Part shown: one piece after another, positions 53,445 to 63,664 of the stretch | Layout: the number at the start of each line of letters is the position of its first letter | Position numbering within the stretch: position 1 is the stretch's first letter | NCBI GenBank assembly: GCA_030710605.1 | Contig: CP092874.1 | Span: 19,377,205-19,441,204, forward strand | Length of the DNA stretch: 64,000 nucleotides | Direction: 5' to 3' | Source of the DNA: Cordylochernes scorpioides | Taxonomy: Eukaryota > Arthropoda > Arachnida > Pseudoscorpiones > Chernetidae | The notes under the pieces: model-generated | Database searches by the model: none | What the model was told of the DNA's origin: nothing | Seen by the model: the letters and a program-made list of their open reading frames with translations, nothing else | Program-made: the position numbers and the translations under genes

Positions 53445-53545
53445 CCACTGTCGCTCTTTTAAAAAAGTGGAAAACCTATTATTGAAGTATTGTCTCAAGT
53501 TCGTTAATAGGTTTTCCATCGACAGTGGGGTCGCCGAAATTTCAG
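53445..53545. repeat. Inverted repeat (GTGGAAAACCTATTA)
   Basis: GTGGAAAACCTATTATTGAA and TTAATAGGTTTTCCATCGAC form an imperfect hairpin; CACTGTCG/CGACAGTG extends it outward. Function unknown. Confidence 0.55.
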
Positions 53546-53813
53546 GACAATAAACGTTTATAAAAAGGTTTTGATGGAGAATACAACTTTAATTAATCAA
53601 AATCCAACCTACAATTATATGGAATTCTCTTTAATTTATTAATTATTAAATAGTTTATATACGGTGAAATCAATTTTATCTTTTAAGTAGACTTAATTTA
53701 GAAAAAAAAATAGCGATTTTTTAGGAAAGAGGTAAAAAATGTAGAATAGTTACAATTATCGTTCCTAGATGGCGCAACTAACATGGTGGCTGGATAGTAA
53801 ATAAGTTGGGGAA

Positions 53814-54505
53814 GTACACTCATGGACCAAACTTGAGTAAGTTGTATCTTTTAGCATGTATATCGGGATTCAGACAATAACTCTGAAAGATATTACAGTG
53901 ACCTTCATTGAAGACACACGAGATAACCAAGTGTATATACACTCATGGACAAACCTTAAGGAAGTTGTACCTTTTAGCATGTATATCGGGATTCAGACAA
54001 TAACTCTGAAAGATATTACAGTGACCTTTATTGAAGACACACGAGATAACCAAGTGTATATACACTCATGGACAAAACTTAAGGAAGCTGTACCTTTTAA
54101 CATGTATATCGGGATTCAGACAATAACTCTGAAATATATTACAGTGACCTTTATTGAAGACACACGAGATAACCAAGTGTATATACACTCATGGACAAAA
54201 CTTGAGTAAGTTGTACCTTTTAACATATATATCGGGATTCAGACAATAACTCTGAAAGATATTACAGTGACCTTTATTGAAGACACACGAGATAACCAAG
54301 TGTATATACACTCATGGACAAAACTTGAGTAAGTTGTACCTTTTAACATGTACATCGGGATTCAGACAATAACTCTGAAAGATATTACAGTGACCTTTAT
54401 TGATGACATTACGAGATAACCAAATATGAAAAAAAATTGTCTGTCTTCTTCTTAAAAAAAAAAGACTTTCCATTCCCTCAAGTTTTTGCCTATGAGTGTA
54501 TAGAG
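53814..54505 (+). repeat. Second tandem array of the MITE left half, 123-bp period
   Basis: TACACTCATGG begins at 53814, 53938, 54061, 54184 and 54307, and the last unit runs into the MITE right end. Same amplification product as 46551-47260 at an independent site. Confidence 0.9.
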
Positions 54506-54714
54506 TTATTGTGGGCTGTTACAAAATTGTAGGTTAGTGAAAGCATTCTTTACAATACCCCACCGCCGTATTCATGGGTTTATACGCCGACGTTGAGTTT
54601 TGTTCCTAGATAGACAAACTATTCCTGGATATGTCCGTGTGAATGGTGCAACAGCAAATAATATTTTAGTAAATTTTTATTAATACAAATTAATAACGTG
54701 CGTTAAGACGCGAA

Positions 54715-54830
54715 TGTTTCTTTTCATAAATAAATCAAACTTCTACTGTCCTTACTGCGAGAAATAAATATTGGGAGGGCTTAGCTCATCATTGGTGAAC
54801 CCTTCCAGCTGTTTCGCCATTTTTTTTTAC
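54715..54830 (-). mobile_element. GAAACCGCTGGGAGGG-family arm
   Basis: CTTCTACTGTCCTTACTGCG, GGAGGGCTTAGCTCATCATT, GGTGAACCCTTCCAGCTGTT, TCGCC. Single arm. Confidence 0.65.
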
Positions 54831-54953
54831 GACTCCCAGCATATGCTATTCCCGACAGACACGCCCAAGGATCGAAAAAAAATAGAAAGCTATTTTCTAA
54901 CCACCATCAACAAGGAGGACTTGTACACATACACAATTATGACAAAACAATAG
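54828..54953 (+). pseudogene. Unrecognised coding-like tail
   Basis: Reads YDSQHMLFPTDTPKDRKKIE then SYFLTTINKEDLYTYTIMTK and a stop. The composition looks protein-like and it abuts TE sequence on both sides, so it may be a retroelement C-terminus. Family unknown. Confidence 0.3.
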
Positions 54954-54954
54954 A

Positions 54955-55360
54955 AAAAAAAAAAGATAAGTAAGTCAGGTGTTGATATTAAAAATAAAGA
55001 AGGCATTTCCTGACCACGAGCACATGTGCTTTTTAGATGGCAGAGCACCATCTAGTGGATTTATTTTTGTTTAGTTATACACAATGCAAACTTCTACTGT
55101 CCTTACTGCGATGAAAAAATATATTGGGAGGGCTTGGTTTAAATTTTTTCATCGCAGTAAGGACAGTAGAAGTTTGTATTATGTATAAAAGAAACTTTCG
55201 CGCTTTTAAATCCTTTTATTTTATATGTATAGATGGCGCGTTATTGCTTTGTGTTATTTTCGTTTAGTTTATTTTTGCTCCACTAGATGGCGCTCTGCCA
55301 TCTAAAAAGAATATATGTGCTCGTGGTCAGGAAATGCCTTCTTTATTTTTAATACACAAC
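54955..55360. mobile_element. Nested foldbacks: GAGCACATGTGC family around a GCAGTAAGGACAGTAG palindrome
   Basis: Outer arms AAGGCATTTCCTGACCACGA (55003) and CGTGGTCAGGAAATGCCTTC (55322). The inner palindrome is CTTCTACTGTCCTTACTGCG (55091) and CGCAGTAAGGACAGTAGAAG (55155). One foldback family has inserted into another. Confidence 0.8.
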
Positions 55361-55566
55361 TATATATATTCCCCTATATTTTATCTACCCTTTATTTACT
55401 ATTTTATTATATATATTTCCATTTTTGTAACAATAGATTAGAAGAATCAATAAGTTTGTTTAAATTGTCAATTGTCAACAAGAGAGGAAGACACCCGCTG
55501 TACCAGACAAGATAAACAGACTGTTGACTCCACCTTCCTTCTTATCTGAGTTTTCCTGGTGTGGTT

Positions 55567-55583
55567 CCCCCCCCCCCCCCCCC
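55567..55583. repeat. Poly-C tract (17 C)
   Basis: A homopolymer of 17 cytosines (plus-strand) in otherwise AT-rich DNA. Length is probably uncertain in the assembly. Confidence 0.9.
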
Positions 55584-55744
55584 ATCCTGTCACTATCGCC
55601 TGACATGTGGAAGTCACCGTGAGACAATATGTAGTGGGTACCTAAAATATAAGCAGTTATACTCTTTGTAACTCATCAGTAATGAGCCAAGCCCTCTCAT
55701 TCAATAACTTTTATCTTTGTAGTAAGGTCTGTAGAGATAATATT

Positions 55745-56455
55745 TGTTGTTTTTGTTGTTGTTGTGTGTCCAATGAAGAGCCTCATATGTCTCTATACAT
55801 CTCTATCATAGCAATGTTCTCTATCTTTGATGTGTAAAGCTGCTGTTCTGGGTCCATGTCAATTTTCTGTTGTTGTTATCGAGTCCAATGAAGAGCCTCA
55901 GATGTCCCCATACATCTCTATCACAGCAATGTTCTCTATCTTGGGTGTGTAAAGCCGCTGTTCTGGGTCCATGTCAATTTTCTGTTGTTGTTGTCGAGTC
56001 CAATGAAGAGCCTCAGATGTCCCCATACATCTCTATCACAGCAATGTTCTCTATCTTTGATGTGTAAAGCTGCTGTTCTGGGTCCATGTCAATTTTCTGT
56101 TGTTGTTGTCGAGTCCAATGAAGAGCCTCAGATGTCCCCATACATCTCTATCACAGCAATGTTCTCTATCTTGGGTGAGTAAAGCTGCTGTTCTGGGTCT
56201 ATGTCAATTTTCTGTTGTTGTTGTCGTGTCCAATGAAGAGCCTCAGATGTCTCCATACATCTCTATCACAGCAATGTTCTCTATCTTGGGTGTGTAAAGC
56301 TGCTGTTCTGGGTCCATGTCAATTTTCTGTTGTTGTTGTCGTGTCCAATGAAGAACCTCAGATGTCTCCATACATCTCTATCACAGCAATGTTCTCTATC
56401 TTGGGTGTGTAAAGCCGCTGTTCTGGTTCCATGTCAATTTTCTGCAAGGCTGCGG
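55745..56455 (-). repeat. 115-bp tandem array derived from a LINE 3' end
   Basis: Six head-to-tail units spaced 115 bp (TGTTGTTGTNNNGTCCAATGAAG at about 55757, 55870, 55985, 56100, 56215 and 56330). On the minus strand each unit starts with AAAATTGACATGGACCC, codes for the last residues of the LINE protein (LQKIDMEPEQRLYTPKIENI in the first unit), then the stop, GAGGCTCTTCATTGG and the (CAA)n tail. Each unit is thus the terminal 115 bp of the LINE including its tail. The other family member (16757-17040) has only one. Confidence 0.9.
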
Positions 56456-56618
56456 CCATTGCTAGACATGACAATATGTGGATAGGTGTTAGTTCCACAC
56501 CAGGACAGTTGTTACATGTCCTATAGGTTCTTGTGCCATCTGGATTTATTGTCATTCCTTTATAGTGTTTATAATATTTAGAGTTATAATATTTGATGCT
56601 ATTATTAAAAATAAACAT
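56440..56618 (-). pseudogene. LINE 3' end, RTCNNCPGVELTP family
   Basis: Minus strand KHYKGMTINPDGTRTYRTC then NNCPGVELTPIHILSC, close to the 16757 copy. 5'-truncated near 56570; the frame above that is not LINE. The last part of the frame runs into the first tandem unit and stops at 56358. Confidence 0.7.
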
Positions 56619-56658
56619 ATTGTTCCAGTATATTTAATTGTTACCAATTTATTGATAG

Positions 56659-57873
56659 ATGGCAATTGAATTTATAACCATGATATCTTTTGACGTAGTT
56701 AATATGTACCCAAGCCTACCACACCATCTAATAATAGATAACACAATAGAATTTTTAGCATTAAACAATATTCCTCCAGATACTTCTTCTAAAATTATTT
56801 CATTAGTTAAGCTCAGCCTACAATACAACATATTCTCCTTCAATAGTAATTTTTATAAACAAACCAAAGGCTCCCCCATGGGAAGTCCTCTCTCTTCACC
56901 TTTGGCAGAAATAGTAATGAGAAAAATAGATAAAACAATAACCAACCTTTTTCCCACAGATATCATCATCTGGCAGAGATACATAGACGACATCTTTTGT
57001 ATAGCCAACTCTGCCAAAATAGATACCATTTTTACCCAACTAAAGTCCATACATAATGATATTGATTTTACCATAGAAACAGAAAACAATAAGACCTTAC
57101 CATTTCTAGATGTACTTATACTAAAAACACAAAACCAATATACAACAGAAATATACCACAAGCCAAACTCCACTCCAGATTATATACACTTTTCCTCTTA
57201 TTGCCCCCTCAGTCACAAGATCAACACTGTAAAAACCCTCTCAAAACGAATATATACACATTGTTCCACCCAACTCTCAAAAGATACAGAAACCCAATTT
57301 TTGATCAATAAACTCACTTCTAGTGGATATCCGAAAAACTTTATATTAAGACATTTCCATAATCCCTCTCTTATAAGAAATAATCATGTTTATAAATCAA
57401 TATGTATATTCCCCTATTCCCATAGTAGTACCAATATAGCCAGAATTTTAAGCAAACACGGTATAAGAACATACTATGAAAGCAACCCGAGTATAGCAAC
57501 CATAATAAGAAACCCTATTACAAGAAACAGTATTCCTATAACAAAACTATACAATAGCAAAGCAGTATATTCCATACCATGCAACCAATGTAATAATGTA
57601 TATGTAGGTGAAACAGGCAGACATATAAAAGATAGAATAGACGAACATAGAAGAAATATTAAAAACAAAGACCCCAAATCTCTAATAGTACAACATATTA
57701 GAAACACAGATCACGATTTCAACCTAGCAAACCCTAATATTCATTATACAAACATAAGTAGTAAATACAAAAGATTAATACTGGAAGCACTGATTTCTTC
57801 AAAATATAATAGTATAAATAGACACATAGATATCCCGGAGACATATGATAGGCTGGTCCAAATACTAAAATAG
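56659..57873 (+). CDS. Penelope-like RT plus GIY-YIG endonuclease, 5'-truncated
   Basis: A 404-codon open frame that encodes the C-terminal part of a PLE polyprotein. RT motif A is ISFDVVNMYPSLP (about residues 9-21). Motif B is KGSPMGSPLSSPLAEIVM, motif C WQRYIDDIFCI (catalytic YIDD), then LPFLDVLI and the thumb. The endonuclease domain is AVYSIPCNQCNNVYVGETGR with DRIDEHRRN, a GIY-YIG with the CxxC insertion of PLEs. Full PLE proteins are much longer, so the fingers and N-terminal part are missing and the ATG at 56659 is incidental. No stop or frameshift interrupts the rest, which implies a recent insertion. It is clearly diverged from the PLE at 25-27 kb, so two lineages are present. Confidence 0.9.
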   Translation: MAIEFITMISFDVVNMYPSLPHHLIIDNTIEFLALNNIPPDTSSKIISLVKLSLQYNIFSFNSNFYKQTKGSPMGSPLSSPLAEIVMRKIDKTITNLFPTDIIIWQRYIDDIFCIANSAKIDTIFTQLKSIHNDIDFTIETENNKTLPFLDVLILKTQNQYTTEIYHKPNSTPDYIHFSSYCPLSHKINTVKTLSKRIYTHCSTQLSKDTETQFLINKLTSSGYPKNFILRHFHNPSLIRNNHVYKSICIFPYSHSSTNIARILSKHGIRTYYESNPSIATIIRNPITRNSIPITKLYNSKAVYSIPCNQCNNVYVGETGRHIKDRIDEHRRNIKNKDPKSLIVQHIRNTDHDFNLANPNIHYTNISSKYKRLILEALISSKYNSINRHIDIPETYDRLVQILK

Positions 57874-58330
57874 AATTATCCGTTTTCTCTTCATTACACC
57901 ACTTAACAATTTTGCATATAATAATATAAACCAATTAAAAAAAAATTACATAGCAATAATTTTTCTTAAATAATAAAATATAAAACTACATAAATAATCT
58001 TAGATATGCAAAAAATAGCTTATATATATATATGTATAGATAAATATAGGGCATATACTGGATATAAATTATTGGCCAACTAGTATTTCTAGGGGCAACA
58101 CATCTCTTTATCAGGGCTTTTCTTTGATTTAAACTGATTCACGTGGGTATGCGATCCACTCGCGCTGTGCAAGACCAAAGCGAGAAACCATTTAAAGAAA
58201 ATATTTATAACTGTAAATACACGACTACTTAAAATTATATCCATTATTCCTGTAGAAGGGCAGCTTACGCCCGAAAGCTCGAATTTATTCTTCAAATAAA
58301 GAAACTTATCCTTTTTGAATCTTTTCGTTA
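57874..58330 (+). mobile_element. PLE 3' region with hammerhead-like hairpin
   Basis: AT-rich 3' untranslated region. At 58250-58276: ATTC, CTGTAGA, A, GGGC-AGCTTAC-GCCC, GAAA, GCTC, GAAT. Here stem I is four pairs (ATTC/GAAT) and cleavage would follow CUC. The position about 380 nt after the stop mirrors the other two PLE copies. Confidence 0.65.
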
Positions 58331-58449
58331 TTATAATTATACTCTTTGTTCAATAAAATAATTCCTTGTTTTCAATATCAAGGTGGAAATATCAGATTTT
58401 GTCCATTGAGTCGTTCTGGTACTACGGGCATTCTCCTTTGTCAAGAAAG

Positions 58450-58720
58450 GTCACCTCTACCGTCAAAATAGACGCTAAAACTAATCACCATATATTGACC
58501 GTTTCTGCAAACTGGCGGACTCGGGTCAGTGCTACAACATCATCTTTTCCAAATTCAGAAATCCTAATTGGAGACCATGATTTCGGGCTAATGGTCATCG
58601 TCAGTCCAGTGCGATTCCATGAGATCCACGAGGGTTTCGTGAAAGTTTCTGAATTTTTCAAAGAGGTGTTGATCTGGCCAAGTGTCTAGGCTTATTGTAT
58701 GACCGAAGATTTGAGATTTT
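58450..58720 (-). mobile_element. Hammerhead-bearing repeat, CTGACGA family
   Basis: Related to 18510-18730. On the minus strand 58604-58570 reads TGGA, CTGACGA, TGACC-ATTA-GCCC, GAAA, TCATGGTC, TCCA: core CUGANGA and GAAA are intact, stem I is TGGA/TCCA and cleavage would follow GUC, but stem II is largely mispaired. Confidence 0.5.
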
Positions 58721-59139
58721 GTTTCGAGGATGTACCAAAATAGGCCCACAAACTGTTCGTCCTCTATTGGCCTAGTTACTTACCCAGCTAAACACCTTTT
58801 CTTAAATTCTGAATATTTCATAAATCCCTTGGGGATCTCACAAAATAAAGTTTTATACCCTTAGAGAGAATATCAAAACTGAACTTGGTTTTTGTGAATT
58901 TCATAGCTGCATGTTTATAGGTTTTCCTTTTAATACTTTGTTGGTGGTTTCACCGGACAACAGAAGCTATAGGCTTCGTGTATATGACAAATAGGCCGTG
59001 GTAAAATATACTTCCAAGGTCAGCAAGACCAAGTTGTAATCCGTTTAGTGTTAAATAGGGTTATGGAAGCGGAATAATAGTATTTATGTAAATATGTATA
59101 CACACATAAGTATCTACCTATTTCAGTATAAGATCTCCT

Positions 59140-59325
59140 CCTTTCAATATAATTAATATTTAAATATGTAAAAATTAATTTGTATATAAAAATAGTATTA
59201 TATATCATCAATTTAATATTGTGATACTCCTGTTGAAGGATTGACAAGTCCGAAAGCTTGAAAATAAAAATTTGAACAAGAAACTTAACCCTGGAAGCTT
59301 TATTTATTTTATAATAGTATAAGAG
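59140..59325 (+). mobile_element. CTGTTGA-family block (copy i)
   Basis: The motif CTC, CTGTTGA, A, GGATT-GACA-AGTCC, GAAA, GCTT, GAA lies at 59227-59262, followed by AACAAGAAACTTAACCCTGG. The block is almost the same as 2490-2640. Confidence 0.65.
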
Positions 59326-59544
59326 TGTAAGTGAAAAATCCAAATGGGATACATCAAAATTCGAAGTGTCATAATTGTGAACATCATTTGGTTTGGAAGT
59401 TTCATTTGTTGGTTGGGAAGTTTGTTTGTGGAAAATATATATATGACTACATCAACCAGTTTTTTTTATTTAGTTCTTGATGTTTCAGTGACTCACCTGT
59501 CACTTTCCTCAGGCGAATGATTTTTTCTGAATTCCAATCTTTTA

Positions 59545-59935
59545 CTTTTTTATGATGCATTAGCGCGCCATCTGTTATAAAAAAAAATTAACTACTTTTG
59601 GACGCTTATGATTCTTTTCGAAATAAAACAATTTTCTACTTCCCTTACTGCAATGATAAAATAATGGGAGGTTTCGGGTTCATCATCTGGGAGGGTTCAC
59701 TACTGATAAGCCAGGCCCTCCCATTATTTTATCATTGCAGTAAGAGCAGCATAAAATTGTTTTATTTCGAAAAGAATCATAAGCGTCAAGAAGTATTTTA
59801 ATTTTTTTTATAATTGTTTTGGTTTAGCACTTGTGTGAGATAAAATTTTCTACAGCATATCAATGGAAGTAATAGGGAAAAATATTGGAAGGGCCTGGCT
59901 CATCATTGGTGAACCCTCCCTTCAGTTTCGTCAGT
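59545..59935. mobile_element. Foldback of the GAAACCGCTGGGAGGG family plus a decayed arm
   Basis: Inverted arms TTCGAAATAAAACAATTTTC (59618) and AAAATTGTTTTATTTCGAAA (59751). The GCATTAGCGCGCCATCTGTT edge matches 20509 and 29510. A second partial arm at 59850-59935 has GGGCCTGGCTCATCATTGGT. Confidence 0.75.
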
Positions 59936-60270
59936 TTCAATAAATGAACCTATTGTATCTCGATTTTTTTTTTTTGACAAAAATAAAACATTTACTTACT
60001 ACTAGTTCGTCAATTTAAAACAAGGTAATTATTTTAGAATAATAATTGAGCGCCTAAAATATTTCCAATTTTGGGATATTTATGGCGCTATTATGTTTAG
60101 GACTAAGCAAGTGGTAAAACGGCAAGTTACCGCCAATCGATTTGATGAGGTGTGGGTGTCATGTAGTAAGTAGTCTGCTATATACAAATTGATTTGCATA
60201 GCGAGGGGGGAAATATGCAAATTGTATTTAAAAAAAAAAAACATCTACCCTTTATCTTTATAATTTTAAT

Positions 60271-60575
60271 TGGGGGGACGGTGGAAGGCTGGTTAAACCG
60301 TTTGGTTTTCGACCACTAGGACCCGAGTTCTATTCCCGTATTGGACACTTTTTTATGATTTAAAAAAAAATGCTCCAATGGCCCCCGATTCTTGCAAAAG
60401 TCCAACCCCACCAGCGAGTGCAAGTAACCAAACGGGGCTCATTTTTAAGTGCAAAGTCGAACTGCTTTTCACATGTGTAGACATGTGGTGCGCTTACAGT
60501 AAAAGCAGTCGCTAACTACCCACCATGATTATCATGGCCTGTACCACGTGTACTAGGGATAATAAAAATAAATAA
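60271..60575 (+). mobile_element. tRNA-derived SINE, nearly complete
   Basis: Head GGTGGAAGGCTGGTTAAACC, body CCCCACCAGCGAGTGCAAGT and AACCAAACGGGGCTC, 3' part CTACCCACCATGATTATCAT, tail GGGATAATAAAAATAAATAA. The longest copy in the window; good reference for the family. Confidence 0.85.
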
Positions 60576-60884
60576 ATAATAATTTTAATTGCCATTCACA
60601 TAATTCAACTTGAATCATGAACAATTTCACAACACGTTTGTAAAGGATTTTTCTTTTTAGCCCAATTTCTATTAGTGTTCGATATGCAGATTGATTTGCA
60701 TAACGAGGGGGATTATATGCAAATTGTCGCTATATGATAGCCACCGTATCGTCCAATCATTAATAACTACGTCGGCACTTAATAACATTTTGACTTTAGA
60801 GTTCCTTGGGTTTCTCTTAGTCGCTGACTGATCTTTCTTTTGATCTACAAATTCAACATAGTTAAAATTTCAAAACAACAAAAA

Positions 60885-61065
60885 GCCTTTATTCAGGGTC
60901 ACTGACCCTATACAGGATTCACCAGAGGTATGCATAAGAACAAAGCAGTGAGACAAAGAAAATAACGATATATACAGAAGAAAAGGGAAAAAAAAAACAA
61001 GAAAAAAAAACAAGAAAGAGAAAGAGGGAAGCAAGAAAAACAACACAAAAAGAGTACAGTTAAAA
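60885..61065 (-). mobile_element. LINE-like 3' end: hairpin plus AATAAAGG
   Basis: Minus strand: CTGTATAGGGTCAGTGACCC then TGAATAAAGGC and an A/T-rich end. The hairpin GGGTC/GACCC differs in sequence from GACC/GGTC at 21230 but keeps pairing. Confidence 0.5.
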
Positions 61066-61093
61066 TTTCTTTAATTCATTTTTCATAAATAAA

Positions 61094-61249
61094 ATGGCCA
61101 AGCGCACCAAGAAAGTTGGAATCGTTGGAAAGTACGGCACTAGGTATGGTGATTCTCTGAGAAAAATGATCGAGAAGATTTCCCAGCACAAAAAAAAAAA
61201 TACACCTGCAGCTTTTGCGGGAAGAATACCCTGAAGAGGAAGTGTGACA
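61094..61249 (+). pseudogene. RpL37A: Ribosomal protein eL43 (RPL37A) retrocopy, broken
   Basis: Begins [40 protein letters not shown], then SLRKM and ISQH. This is the start of the 60S subunit zinc-ribbon protein eL43/RPL37A (92 residues in animals). An expanded A-run at 61189-61200 shifts the frame; past it YTCSFCGK resumes in another frame, the first zinc CxxC pair. The copy ends at about residue 57, where another retrocopy's 3' end abuts. No intron interrupts it, so it is a processed pseudogene. Codon use is GC-richer than the surroundings, as expected for a recent copy of an expressed gene. Confidence 0.85.
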
Positions 61250-61590
61250 ATTGACAATTAAAACAGCTTTATTGACGTCTTGTCAATATCTATACACTCA
61301 AGGAGAGTTATAATAGTAAAATTAATTAGATTTAAAATAAAGAGAAAATATTTACAACAGACGGAGCCTTCTCTGAAGGGACATCTGAATCTTATCAGGA
61401 GTTTAAAGCCTTTATGAGTTTAAACAGGCTCCTGCCAGTCGTGGAGTCCCCAATATGCTCGATGACAGACTTGAGGACAAGAAAATTTTCAGGCAAGAGT
61501 ATAAGATCATCCCTATTAAAGTCTTAATAGATTGCAAGTATGATATCCTCTCTGGTTGTATTACCCTCATACAGGGGGCTCAGGAGAGTT
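61249..61590 (-). mobile_element. 5'-truncated retrocopy, TTGTCA 3' end (longest readable)
   Basis: The minus frame reads DDLILLPENFLVLKSVIEHI then GDSTTGRSLFKLIKALNS and a stop, followed by TGACAAGACGTCAATAAAGC and TTTTAATTGTCAATTGTCA. The conserved ending GDSxTxxS-K is shared with 45613 and 51876. I do not recognise the protein. Confidence 0.55.
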
Positions 61591-62100
61591 GTATCGTTCA
61601 GTTGGTGGAATATTTAGGATAGCTGCTGATGGGAAAGCTTGTTCTTAGAGGTATGGGTCGAAGACGAAGTGTGTTGGAATCTCGCATTGTCGTACCTGCA
61701 CCAAGACTGTCTCTGGTGATGTCCCAATCACCTCCCACTCTGTCAGGAGCGCCATCAGGAGGGAAATACAGTAATCCTGTACTCACGTGGATGATATGTT
61801 TCACGCACACAAGTTATATAAGATTTTAGTAATATTTGTTTAATTCAAGAAATGCTAGATTGTGTGTAGAGTTAAATGGAGGACTGGACACGGATTTAAT
61901 TATTCTTTATTTTATGTAAGCATCCCTTTTTTTAACACTTTAAAAATAAAGCTATAATAAATATAAAACTTTTTTTAAATTTTAAATAGATATAAAAGAC
62001 TCTAAATATACATAAACAAATATATATAAACTCTTAGATAAATATATATGTTTAAATCCATAATAAATAACATTTATATACATACTTTCAATTTGTATAT
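61591..62100. other. No gene seen
   Basis: 61630-61800 is less AT-rich with both strands open for about 65 codons, but no recognisable motif; the rest is low complexity. Confidence 0.45.
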
Positions 62101-62104
62101 TTGA

Positions 62105-62305
62105 TGGGCAAAACTTAAGTGGAAAGTCGTTGATATCTACCTTCGTCTATATATATATTTTTTTTGAAGGAGACAGAGGCAATTTTGTTCACATTTGGTT
62201 ATCTCATGTGTCTTCAATAAAGGTCACTGTAATATCTTTCAGAATTATTGTCCAGATATATATGCTAAAAGATACAACTTCTTCAAGTTTTGTCCATGAG
62301 TGTTT
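62105..62305 (-). mobile_element. MITE, ACACTCATGGACAAAACTT family (reverse)
   Basis: GGGCAAAACTTAAGTGGAAA on the left, TTCAAGTTTTGTCCATGAGTG on the right; interior GTCTTCAATAAAGGTCACTG. Confidence 0.75.
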
Positions 62306-62309
62306 TTTT

Positions 62310-62635
62310 TTTATTATTCATAGTTATTTTAAATTGAGACAAATGTGTTTATTTTTTTAATATAAAATTTATTTTGAAAGATTTATTAGTGCCAATAGCG
62401 TTTGAATTACATATATTTACATATAATGCATACAGGTGTATAAAATGTGATATAGCTTTTAAATAATCTCTTTTTTAAAGATATATTTATATTATTAAGG
62501 GTATATATAATAAATTCATAGAAAGTTTATTTTTATAGCTGTTTTATATTTTAAAATATAAAATTTAATGTTGGATTGACAACCAAATAGCGTAATATAA
62601 TATATATAACATTTTAATTTAATTGTTTTATAACA
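62310..62635. other. AT-rich DNA, no gene seen
   Basis: Low complexity. Confidence 0.5.
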
Positions 62636-62639
62636 GAGA

Positions 62640-62770
62640 TTACATCATGTATATATTATAAAATAAATGAAGCTTCCAGAGTTAAGTTTCTTGTACAACT
62701 TTTTATTTTCAAGCTTTCGGACTTGTCAGTCCTTTAACAGGATTATCACTTTAACAATTTAATATTAAAT
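62640..62770 (-). mobile_element. CTGTTGA-family block (copy j, reverse)
   Basis: Minus strand: ATC, CTGTTAA, A, GGACT-GACA-AGTCC, GAAA, GCTT, GAA at 62708-62743, then AAGAAACTTAACTCTGGAAG. Confidence 0.65.
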
Positions 62771-62774
62771 TGTA

Positions 62775-63285
62775 TTAAATTAATAATGTATTTACATATA
62801 AAATAATAAAATCGTATATTTTTACACAGGAAAAAAATGCATATTAAATTGCATATTTATTCAGGAATAAATTTTGCACTATATATGCATATTTACGTTA
62901 ATAAATGATTATTTGTGTGCTTGTTTATATATATATAAATATAATATATAAAACTATAAAATATATTAACATATATATTTATCCACGTAGCTAATTAAAA
63001 TTGCAGACGAAAAAAAAAAAGCCAAACGATAATTTTTCAAAATAATACTATATCAGACGATAATATGATCAATGCTCATATAAATATTTGATATAGAATA
63101 TATATATATTTTAAATATTTACAATGAGATAACACACCTTTTTTAGCCCTTAACTAACAGAAAAAAAGCATTCTAAAGAGAAGTGCTTGATATGTGATTT
63201 TTAAAAATGGATAGAATTAAAGAGATGAGTAAAAAAAGAATGTAGAAAATCAAGTATAGCCAGAGTTGGCAACACATTAATATTG
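62775..63285. other. AT-rich DNA, no gene seen
   Basis: Low complexity with several (TA)n stretches. Confidence 0.5.
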
Positions 63286-63289
63286 TAAC

Positions 63290-63515
63290 ATAGTATTTAG
63301 TAATTTTATTTATGTAACATAGTATTTATTAATATTTTCATTTTTTATTAACAGAGTGGTCATTTTTATGTTTATATCTTGCTACTCTGTAAATTTCCTT
63401 CGTGGCTTATCTTTTGTTTACCATTCATAGTTTGTCCTTCCCTGAAATAAATTGTTGTTTCCTCCTGAAGTTTTTGTCTTCCCTAATTTTCCACGTGGCA
63501 ATATTGTATCGTAGA
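63290..63515 (+). repeat. CCACGTGGCAATATTG dispersed repeat
   Basis: TTATTAACAGAGTGGTCATT to TTTTCCACGTGGCAATATTG, matching 11990-12245. Confidence 0.65.
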
Positions 63516-63664
63516 AAATGAATAAAGACAAACTTCAGAATGACAATATATTTAATGTAAAAACCAAATTAAAACTAATAAAATAGAATAGAGGCAATGA
63601 GAAAATTTTACATCAAAATAAAAATATTTTCATATAATAATATTGACTAAAATAAAATCTTCGA

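Noticed and set aside
55870-56412. Series of 65-codon plus-strand open frames
   Set aside because: Antisense shadows of the LINE-derived 115-bp array, one per unit.
58366-58689. 107-codon plus-strand frame
   Set aside because: Lies across a degenerate hammerhead-bearing repeat also seen at 18510-18730, where the frame is not kept.
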